From NCBI GenBank assembly GCA_016927655.1, contig JAFGMG010000015.1:1-37706 (forward strand): a stretch of DNA of 37,706 nt, read 5' to 3'. The notes beneath the pieces are model-generated. The model searched no databases, was not told where the DNA came from, and worked only from the letters and a program-made list of their open reading frames with translations. The position numbers and the translations under genes were made by a program. This DNA comes from Candidatus Dojkabacteria bacterium (GTDB lineage: Bacteria > Patescibacteriota > Dojkabacteria > B142 > JAFGMG01). This document shows positions 30,430 to 37,706 of this stretch, one piece after another (within the stretch, counting starts at the first letter, position 1; each line of letters begins with the position of its first letter).

Positions 30430-32543
30430 TTATTTTGATCTACAGAAGTAATATTTACAAGATTTCCCCAGTCCTGAAAGTCATTATCATGTGTAAAAAG
30501 CAATATCTGCCTGTTTTCGCCCTCTTTTTTTAACAGCGCCTTCGCTTCCTCACTTCTAAGTCTATCATATGTGACGAAAATGTCATCAAGCAGTAGAGGC
30601 GCCTTTTTCTCTCCTTCGACCATTTTCAAAAGAGCCAGCCGGTATACAAAATATATTTGATCAGCCGTGCCAGTAGAGAGATTCTCAATCGGGTCCACCC
30701 AGTCATTTTTCTCCTGCGAAAATGCCTCTAAATGGAACTCCCCATCCAGCCTTATATCTTTATAACGATTGTTTGTGAGTCTCGGCAGATCTTCTTCAAC
30801 TTTTTCTAACACCTGGGTTTGAATTAGACCGGACAAATCTGCTTTTACTTCGTTTAATACCTGTATAGTTGCACCAACAATTTGCAGTTCCTCTTTCGCA
30901 CCCGAAAGTTTCTGGTCATTATTCTCAATTGCTTCTTCAAGTTTTACCAATAGCTCATAATTTGCCATCTCGTCCTCAGCAATAACCTGAGACTCTACGT
31001 TTTCACGCTCAAGTTTTCTTCTTTCAACTTTCAATTTATCTAGTTCACGGCGTTTGCCAAGGTATTCTTCCGCTGTCATTTTTGAGGCTTTTACTTCATC
31101 TGTAAGCTTATTGACTTCGATTTCTCTTTTTTTAGTAAGAATTTCTACCTGCAGAGACTGCAAATCTTCAAAAGTTTTTGTTCCCAGGACTCCCTTGATT
31201 TCTGCCTCAATTCTATTTTTTTCTTCCCTTATTGTTGCTGCTTTTATCTTTTTATTGTAGAAATCTTTTAGATTTGGCGCTTTGTATTTATTCAAAATGT
31301 TTTTTAGAGCTTTTTGATCTGCTTCTTTCGAAATTTCCAGTTGAGTAATTCTGGAGCTTTGCTGTTTCAATTCCGAACCTGTTTGTGAGAGATCTCTGCT
31401 CTGGCTTATCTGCCACACGAGCATTACTGCTCCTAATAACGAAACCACACTAAAAAGCAAATTGATAAGAACAACAAGAACAATTCCCAGAGCGATAGCA
31501 AGAAGCGAAATAATAATTGGCAATTGCACGGCTTGATTAGGGCTTTTAGCATTTGGTTTCTCCAGCTCCTGCTGCAAGTTCTCAAGCATTTTATTTTTTG
31601 CCTCAATTTGCGCTTCAAGTTTAGATGCGTTTTCAGCGTCAGTATTTAGATCTTTATTTAAAAATTCTTTGAACTGCGAAAGTCTGCGTTCGGCTTCCGT
31701 ATTCTCTTCTGTCAGTTTTTCTATACGAAGAAGCTGTTCTTGAATTTGCCTTAGCTGAGAATCAATCTGCTTCATTTCCCCTTCCGCCTCATCTAGAATT
31801 TTCTGATTATTTATCATCCTTTCGATTATTGAGATTTTCTCTTCAATTTCTCTAATTTCTCCTGCACTGGACTGTTCTTTTTGAGATGCTCCGGTTTTTT
31901 CCTCCCAGTGAGCTTTTACTTCGCTGTGCTGTTTTTTTAGTTCTTCTAGTTTATCTTCCAGCGCTTTTATCGTCCCCGGATTTTTAGCTGGGCTTTTGAG
32001 CCCGCGAATCAGCTCCCCTTCTTCCTTTTTCAGCTCCTTCAAGACTTCTTCAATTGACCTGCCTGAGCCTGTGCTGATCGATGTTTCAATTGCCTTGCTC
32101 AAATCGGCAGGCTTTTCGATTTTGGCGATATCGGCCTGTTTGATCAAAGCCGTGGCTTTGTAAATTGTATCTGATTTAATTGGATTGAGTCTTTCAAGTG
32201 CCTCCTGAACGAGATTGGGATCGCTGAGTGTCTTCCCTGTCTCAAGATTTTCGAGTGTTGCAGTTGAGTCGGTGAAATTCTTTATCAGTTTGTATTTTTT
32301 GCCCTCCTCTTCAAATTCCATTTCAACAATGCTTTGGGCGCTCGCATTCCATTTAGTAATAAAGTCATAGAATTTCTGCGATCTGGTCCTGACATCAACG
32401 AAAAGTGCCGAGAGAATTGCCTGCATGATTGTGGATTTGCCGGCTTCATTCTCACCAATGACGACATTTACCCCTTTAGAAAAATTGAAGCTGGCGTTCT
32501 GAAATCTTCTGAAGTTTTTGAGTGTAATGGCGGCAATATCCAT
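30426..32543 (-). CDS. SbcC/Rad50/YhaN-like AAA ATPase with internal membrane hairpin
   Basis: 'NFSKGVNVVIGENEAGKSTIMQAIL', 'LSTGTADQIYFVYRLALL', 'PLLLDDIFVTYD'; two TM segments inside the coiled coil. Confidence 0.88.
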   Translation of the reverse strand: MDIAAITLKNFRRFQNASFNFSKGVNVVIGENEAGKSTIMQAILSALFVDVRTRSQKFYDFITKWNASAQSIVEMEFEEEGKKYKLIKNFTDSTATLENLETGKTLSDPNLVQEALERLNPIKSDTIYKATALIKQADIAKIEKPADLSKAIETSISTGSGRSIEEVLKELKKEEGELIRGLKSPAKNPGTIKALEDKLEELKKQHSEVKAHWEEKTGASQKEQSSAGEIREIEEKISIIERMINNQKILDEAEGEMKQIDSQLRQIQEQLLRIEKLTEENTEAERRLSQFKEFLNKDLNTDAENASKLEAQIEAKNKMLENLQQELEKPNAKSPNQAVQLPIIISLLAIALGIVLVVLINLLFSVVSLLGAVMLVWQISQSRDLSQTGSELKQQSSRITQLEISKEADQKALKNILNKYKAPNLKDFYNKKIKAATIREEKNRIEAEIKGVLGTKTFEDLQSLQVEILTKKREIEVNKLTDEVKASKMTAEEYLGKRRELDKLKVERRKLERENVESQVIAEDEMANYELLVKLEEAIENNDQKLSGAKEELQIVGATIQVLNEVKADLSGLIQTQVLEKVEEDLPRLTNNRYKDIRLDGEFHLEAFSQEKNDWVDPIENLSTGTADQIYFVYRLALLKMVEGEKKAPLLLDDIFVTYDRLRSEEAKALLKKEGENRQILLFTHDNDFQDWGNLVNITSVDQNN

Positions 32544-32568
32544 GGAAACAGTATACAGTCTTTGATTG

Positions 32569-33699
32569 CTAGTTTCCAGCCATTAAAAGTGATACTCCTT
32601 TTTCAAGAACTTTCTGTTTTTGCAAATCATCCAGATCTCCCCTGCCTTCAACGATTTCGATGAATTTGCCAATAACTGTATGCTCTGGATATTTTTGCAA
32701 GTCTTCCTCGGTAAGTTTTAGCTCTGTCTTGTCTGTAATTTTGAAAAGGAAATATCTGCCTGCAAAATATTCTTCGATTTTTTCAACTTCAATTCTTTTT
32801 TCGATCGATTTTGTCCCGGTCAAAACAACGCTAACGATCCACGACGCCCCTTGAGTAACGGTTATCGACTCTTCAAGGCTTTTGAGAATATTTTCTGTTT
32901 TGCTGGTATCCAGTTCAAATTCAACGATTTCAAATTTCCCGACTCTTAGAGGCTCAACTTTCACTTCTTTTCCTTTTTCTAGGCTGACTATCAAAACGTT
33001 TCCTGCATTTTTCTGATCGACTGCTAAAGGCTCGATCGATCCTGGATAAAATGCCCTTGTTTTGATCGCGCCAGTATCGAGCATCCCGTGCCAATCTCCA
33101 AGCGCGATATAGTCAAACCCACTATTTTCTATCTCTTCTTGTGTGATTGGGAAATTATCTGACTTTTCGCCTTTTACCTCGAAGCTGCCGTGAGCTAGGG
33201 CTATATTGAAGAAATCGTCCTGCGGGTTCTGCCCTGCGACACCGTTTAGTTGCGGCAATGGCGAAGTTTGAGACTTCTGCGTGGTATTGGCTTTGGCGTG
33301 AAGCCTGACTCTTAATTCTGCGATTTCAAAGACTTGCTTATTTGGATCATTAAAAACAATTATTTTTTCATTTCCCTGGGAAAGATCTTTCGTTTTATAG
33401 ACACTTCCATCGGCCATATAGTCGTGATTACCGGGGATCAAAGCAACGTATATTCCTGCTTCGGCAAAATTCAGTAGTGTTTTTTTCACAATCTCGATGG
33501 CGGTGTTTGATGGGAATGGGGTATCAAATAAATCCCCGCTGATCAGAACTAATTGAACTTTCTGTTCTTTGGCCACATTCACGAGATTTTCAAATGTATT
33601 GACAAGCTGTTTGCGAAATTCAGAAGCATTAGCCCCCAAGAAACCAACCTTAGCTTCAAGATGAATGTCGGATGTGTGGAGGATTTTTAATGGTTTCAC
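32569..33699 (-). CDS. SbcD/Mre11/YhaO-like metallophosphoesterase
   Basis: 'ILHTSDIHLEAKVGF', 'LVLISGDLFDTPFPS', 'IPGNHDYMADG', 'IALAHGSFE', 'YIALGDWHG'. Confidence 0.92.
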   Translation of the reverse strand: MKPLKILHTSDIHLEAKVGFLGANASEFRKQLVNTFENLVNVAKEQKVQLVLISGDLFDTPFPSNTAIEIVKKTLLNFAEAGIYVALIPGNHDYMADGSVYKTKDLSQGNEKIIVFNDPNKQVFEIAELRVRLHAKANTTQKSQTSPLPQLNGVAGQNPQDDFFNIALAHGSFEVKGEKSDNFPITQEEIENSGFDYIALGDWHGMLDTGAIKTRAFYPGSIEPLAVDQKNAGNVLIVSLEKGKEVKVEPLRVGKFEIVEFELDTSKTENILKSLEESITVTQGASWIVSVVLTGTKSIEKRIEVEKIEEYFAGRYFLFKITDKTELKLTEEDLQKYPEHTVIGKFIEIVEGRGDLDDLQKQKVLEKGVSLLMAGN

Positions 33700-33708
33700 T
33701 GTAATTAA

Positions 33709-34455
33709 CTAAAAACTCTTTTTTTCTTCTTGTACTTTAGGTTGCCCACTAGGATCAACAATAACTTCATATTCCGGATCGCAATCAGGACCGACAGTAC
33801 ATGTATCAGCTGCTATCGCCTCGCAGAAACCAAGCTTCCCAGAATCCTCCTGGTATGTAACCGCATAATCTCCGTTAAGAGTCTCATTTCCTCTAGGAAA
33901 TGAGATTAAGGCATTCATAGGTAAAGAAATCGTTTTAACACTAGAACAACAGTTCCCACGGCCTACCAACGACGCCAATTCCTCATCTGTATAATTAACA
34001 CAATCCGCATTTATATCATACTTATCACTCCCTGCCTGCGGGTCAGTGCAGACATCAGCGAAGAAAAAATGAAACCCAGGAGTCAAAATGTCTTTGTAGC
34101 ATTCTTCATTTGCTTCTCCGATTCCTGTAACTTGGTAGAAAGTAAGGATGATTGGATATGCTAGATAAAAAATCAAAACACTAATCAGCCACTTCGATCC
34201 TTTTGCCCTGATTTCCTGCTGTTTCTGGGCATCACCCATACTAGTCATGTAGTCAAACCCTATCTTCATCAATATAAGGGTCAAACCAAGCGTGCCCACA
34301 CCCCATACAACATAGATCATCTGAACAACAATAGGCTCAATATCACGAAGCCTCGCCGGTTCATCAAGCGTACCAAGAGTCTGGGCGGAAATGCTTCCCA
34401 AGCCCACAAATAACAGAAGGAAAAATGTTGCAAAATATCTCTTCATTGAAGCCAA
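33709..34455 (-). CDS. T4SS pilin-like/secreted membrane protein
   Basis: Signal peptide plus two TM segments, 'FDYMTSMGDAQKQQEIRAKGSKWLISVLIFYLAYPIIL', Cys-containing tail. Confidence 0.65.
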   Translation of the reverse strand: MASMKRYFATFFLLLFVGLGSISAQTLGTLDEPARLRDIEPIVVQMIYVVWGVGTLGLTLILMKIGFDYMTSMGDAQKQQEIRAKGSKWLISVLIFYLAYPIILTFYQVTGIGEANEECYKDILTPGFHFFFADVCTDPQAGSDKYDINADCVNYTDEELASLVGRGNCCSSVKTISLPMNALISFPRGNETLNGDYAVTYQEDSGKLGFCEAIAADTCTVGPDCDPEYEVIVDPSGQPKVQEEKKSF

Positions 34456-34506
34456 TAATTTTTTAAGTTGCTATTATTGTCTAATTAGAATAATTACGAC
34501 AAAGAA

Positions 34507-35052
34507 CTAATACTCCGGACAATCAACCCCAGCCGTATATTTCTGCTCACATGCCCCCTTAGATATGTCAGTATAACCGCTCAAGACATAGTTTGTCCCA
34601 TTTGCATCCAATTTACCCTCACTACAAACAGTACATGTCCTGGTTTCCGGACAAGCCAAACACACACTTGGTAAAGTCGGGTCTGGTAATGCAACATCAA
34701 ATATGAAAAAGACTATTACAATCCCAATAAAACCTACGAACATTGCTGCAACTCCTTGAAATATTGCCTTGATCGCATTGTTCGCTTCCTCCACTTTGCC
34801 AGAATCTCCCTGACTTCTGATATATTTAATCGCTGCTAATATTGAGAACAATACTGCGACAAGGATGACTGCTCCAAATGCAAGTGTCAAAGCTAATCTC
34901 AAGAACCCGACAATTTTCTCGGTAACGGATGTCCCTTCCCAGTCAGTCAGGAACTTACTGATATTCTCCGGTAAAATCGACTGTGCCTGCACACTTAGCG
35001 GTACAAGAGTTAAAACTAAACTCATCCAAAAAGCTGCTAAATATTTCTTCAT
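34507..35052 (-). CDS. T4SS pilin-like membrane protein, paralog 1
   Basis: Signal peptide 'MKKYLAAFWMSLVLTLVPLSVQA', 'IKYIRSQGDSGKVEEANNAIKAIFQGVAAMFVGFIGIVIVFFIFDVALPDPTLP'; Met at 35052 preferred over the track start at 35088. Confidence 0.75.
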   Translation of the reverse strand: MKKYLAAFWMSLVLTLVPLSVQAQSILPENISKFLTDWEGTSVTEKIVGFLRLALTLAFGAVILVAVLFSILAAIKYIRSQGDSGKVEEANNAIKAIFQGVAAMFVGFIGIVIVFFIFDVALPDPTLPSVCLACPETRTCTVCSEGKLDANGTNYVLSGYTDISKGACEQKYTAGVDCPEY

Positions 35053-35068
35053 GATTAACCTTAAATAA

Positions 35069-35632
35069 TTATAAACCGGCACAATCAACTGTCTCCGCTT
35101 CCTCTTTAGTAAGATTACAATTTCCCTCCTCTGTACTATAAATTATAGCTCCCGCACTATTTTTTACCACATAATTTCCATCATCCTTCTTCCCTTCACT
35201 ACAAGCTTTGCAAGCCTCACTTTCCGGACAAGTTAGACACACGTTTGGCAATGTTGGATCTGGCAATGCTACATCAAATATGAAGAACACTATCACAATT
35301 CCAATAAATCCAACGAACATTGCTGCAACTCCTTGAAATATTGCTTTGATTGCATTATTCGCCTCTTCTACTTTGCCCGAATCTCCCTGACTTCTGATGT
35401 ATTTGATCGCTGCCATGATCGAAAATAACACCGCTACAAGAATCACCGCTCCAAATGCAAGTGTCAAAGCTAATCGCAAGAATCCTACTATTTTTTCAGT
35501 AACAGTTGAACCCGACCAGTCATTTAAAAATCCACTAATGTTTTCAGGTAAAATCGACTGTGCCTGCACACTTAGTGGTACTAGGGTCAATACAAGGCTC
35601 ATCCAAAAGGCGGTTACAAATTTATTTTTCAT
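35069..35632 (-). CDS. T4SS pilin-like membrane protein, paralog 2
   Basis: Core nearly identical to the 34507 gene; divergent C-terminal Cys-containing tail. Confidence 0.75.
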   Translation of the reverse strand: MKNKFVTAFWMSLVLTLVPLSVQAQSILPENISGFLNDWSGSTVTEKIVGFLRLALTLAFGAVILVAVLFSIMAAIKYIRSQGDSGKVEEANNAIKAIFQGVAAMFVGFIGIVIVFFIFDVALPDPTLPNVCLTCPESEACKACSEGKKDDGNYVVKNSAGAIIYSTEEGNCNLTKEEAETVDCAGL

Positions 35633-35686
35633 CTTATACGAGAACTAATGTATAAACAGCATAGGGAATTTCCCTCTTAGTGTCAA

Positions 35687-36262
35687 CTATTCACTAGTCG
35701 CCCAGCCCATACCAGGCAGTGCCGGACCCGGAACGCCTTCTTTATAACAGCTCCATTCAACCACATCCCCGTCTTCTCTGCTCGCTTCAGCTTGAAATTT
35801 GTATTGATAACACTGCTCTTCTCCGGCATTCTCACAAGAACACTCCTGGAAACTTTCTGACCATTCAAAAATATTTCCTACCCCTGCAAATGTCCCAATA
35901 AAAGAAATCGCCATAAAAAATAATAGACCGATTGAAATTCCATAGAAGACGTTTTTTATTCTTTTTGAGCCTGCCGTCATCCCCTCTTCCCCCGGCTGCC
36001 TCATTATTTTGATTGCTGCAAAAATTATTATAAATATCCACGCTACAAAAAGTCCCGAAAAAGCAAAAACCAGAATTCTGCTGCCAATTGTGAGAAACGA
36101 GGCATTCCCCCAGCCGCCAAGTGGATTAAAGGTATCAATAGTAATAAGCGTATCCCCAGGTTTCGCCGGATCTTCAATTCCTATTGGATCAGCACTTACC
36201 GGCAAAAGTAACGTCAGGACAATACCGATAAGAACAAATAGAGCTAATAATTTTTTATTCAT
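35687..36262 (-). CDS. T4SS pilin-like membrane protein
   Basis: Signal peptide 'MNKKLLALFVLIGIVLTLLLPVSA', two TMs with 'IKIMRQPGEEGMTAGSKRIKNVFYGISIGLLFF'; internal Met at 36262 preferred over 36352. Confidence 0.65.
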   Translation of the reverse strand: MNKKLLALFVLIGIVLTLLLPVSADPIGIEDPAKPGDTLITIDTFNPLGGWGNASFLTIGSRILVFAFSGLFVAWIFIIIFAAIKIMRQPGEEGMTAGSKRIKNVFYGISIGLLFFMAISFIGTFAGVGNIFEWSESFQECSCENAGEEQCYQYKFQAEASREDGDVVEWSCYKEGVPGPALPGMGWATSE

Positions 36263-36974
36263 CTGCTGGTGCACTAATTTCAAAAGATGTGTCCGTGACA
36301 CTATCTGCCACTCCAACAGCCACGGCAACAAACTGGATAATAAAAACCCCAAGAACTGCTACAGCAACTCCAATCAAACCGCTTTTCAAAACACCCTGAG
36401 CTTTTTTCACCTGTTCGTCATTTTCACCCGCGGTACTATAAAGTCCCATTCCATAAAATCCGATAAACGCCGAAATCACTGCGATAGCAGCAAACGCCAG
36501 GATAAAAGCCATTCTGATGAGTTCAGCAAGATTGTCAATGCTCCCATCGAAATTTGTATCGAAAAAGACCGTATCTTTGAAATCTTCTGCGCTTTCGTCT
36601 ATTCCTGTCACAACTCCTACGGTTATATTTCTGTCACAGACACAATATGACTCTATCCAAAAATAACCATCTCGATAGCACAAATTTCTAGCAGACGCTA
36701 TCCTTTCCTTTGACCCTTCGAAGGTTGTATCACAATTATCTATCAAACTATTATTCATGCACCTACAAAGTGCCTGATCATATGTCTGACCATCGGCATC
36801 ACAGTCATCCGCGACTTCTTTAAACTCTGTCCCGCAAAGACTGCAGACAATATCGGGATTTGCAATTTTTCGAACATAACAATCTGAAAGATTCTGAGCG
36901 CTTGAAGGTCTCGTCATCAATGCAGACAACGCTATCAAACTTAGAACTGTCAGTAAGAATAATTTTGTTCTCAT
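36255..36974 (-). CDS. Cys-rich exported domain + pilin-like two-TM membrane protein
   Basis: Signal peptide, many Cys, then 'LAELIRMAFILAFAAIAVISAFIGFYGMGLYSTAGENDEQVKKAQGVLKSGLIGVAVAVLGVFIIQF'. Confidence 0.7.
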   Translation of the reverse strand: MRTKLFLLTVLSLIALSALMTRPSSAQNLSDCYVRKIANPDIVCSLCGTEFKEVADDCDADGQTYDQALCRCMNNSLIDNCDTTFEGSKERIASARNLCYRDGYFWIESYCVCDRNITVGVVTGIDESAEDFKDTVFFDTNFDGSIDNLAELIRMAFILAFAAIAVISAFIGFYGMGLYSTAGENDEQVKKAQGVLKSGLIGVAVAVLGVFIIQFVAVAVGVADSVTDTSFEISAPADE

Positions 36975-36987
36975 TGACTATTTCAAT

Positions 36988-37341
36988 TTAAAAGAAATCG
37001 CCCCTAACTCCGATCAGTCTCCCGACAATTTCGACAATAACTGGAGCCAGTGCAATTATAATAAATCCGACAATGCCAGCTTTCAAAGTATCCCAGCCTT
37101 TCTTTTGTTTTTCCGGATCTCCAGCTGATGTTTGAATCGTAATACCTGCATAAATAATTACTCCAAGAAATACTACAAGGATTAACGGCCTGATATATGT
37201 ACTCAAACTCGAAATCACTTCAAAAATATTTTTATTGACCGGCGCTTGTATCTGCCCTGTCGGCTGTGCAAGTGCAACAGAAATTCCGGAAAATAGAAAA
37301 ACCAAAACCGAGACGAGTTTGTAAATCTGTTTTCTACCCAT
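36988..37341 (-). CDS. T4SS pilin-like (VirB2/TrbC-like) small membrane protein
   Basis: 'GVIIYAGITIQTSAGDPEKQKKGWDTLKAGIVGFIIIALAPVIVEIVGRLIGV'. Confidence 0.75.
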   Translation of the reverse strand: MGRKQIYKLVSVLVFLFSGISVALAQPTGQIQAPVNKNIFEVISSLSTYIRPLILVVFLGVIIYAGITIQTSAGDPEKQKKGWDTLKAGIVGFIIIALAPVIVEIVGRLIGVRGDFF

Positions 37342-37415
37342 TTAAAAATTATCTAATATCTAAACCAGTATTAAACAAATCCGCTATAGCGTCAAGCTCA
37401 AAGAGATTATTGCGT

Positions 37416-37706
37416 CTAAATAAACCCGCTAGGTAGTCCTATCACATGTACTCCTAGTGTCTCTAATACTATTGTCGCAAATACTAGCAAGAGCAAACCT
37501 CCTGCTATTGACCATACTCCACTTTGGGCATCTTTTATCTTCTCTGGATCTCCGCTGTTGTATGCTATTACTATTTGTGGAACTTTAATTAGAAGAATTA
37601 GCCCTCCTACTATTCCAATCCCTATTTGATACAGCCTTGTAATCAGTCCTGATGGTGATGGATCTATACACCCAAGACTTGTCCAGATCGCTCCTGTTGG
37701 CTCATA
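37416..37706 (-). CDS. T4SS pilin-like small membrane protein, partial (5' end beyond window)
   Basis: Not in ORF track. Own translation: YEPTGAIWTSLGCIDPSPSGLITRLYQIGIGIVGGLILLIKVPQIVIAYNSGDPEKIKDAQSGVWSIAGGLLLLVFATIVLETLGVHVIGLPSGFI*. Confidence 0.75.
   Translation of the reverse strand, partial: YEPTGAIWTSLGCIDPSPSGLITRLYQIGIGIVGGLILLIKVPQIVIAYNSGDPEKIKDAQSGVWSIAGGLLLLVFATIVLETLGVHVIGLPSGFI

Noticed and set aside
4142-36650. Numerous plus-strand ORFs of 60-213 aa antisense to minus-strand genes (e.g. 4142-4510, 8338-8790, 36009-36650)
   Set aside because: Low-complexity translations that shadow well-supported coding genes in another frame.

Overview
The window looks like a chromosomal segment of a CPR/Patescibacteria-type bacterium, inferred from the divergent 16S rRNA, the CPR-style membrane and pilin-like proteins and the compact gene packing. 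Almost all genes are on the minus strand. It contains an rRNA operon (16S, tRNA-Ile(GAT), tRNA-Ala(TGC), a tRNA-like mini-element, then the 5' ~1.17 kb of 23S) and three further tRNAs: Met(CAT), initiator Met(CAT) and an unusual Ile(TAT). Housekeeping genes include an ATP-dependent DNA ligase, polA, ftsH, efp and smpB. There is also a degenerate tyrosine recombinase, NUDIX, HAD and SGNH enzymes, an ORF6N protein, a T4SS-type ATPase, a PP2C-like/beta-propeller fusion, a SpoIID-domain protein, a YhaO/YhaN (SbcDC-like) pair, and a run of seven small pilin-like membrane proteins reaching the window edge. The most novel signal is a 98-nt double-hairpin RNA element present three times, each copy exactly 98 nt and 6-7 nt upstream of a tRNA or tRNA-like unit, with compensatory changes in its stems. 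Next is a 50-nt tRNA-like element (acceptor, short GC hairpin, T-arm) in the 23S leader. The 16S gene also has compensated substitutions in the 530 pseudoknot and the decoding-site helix. No database search or folding program was run.
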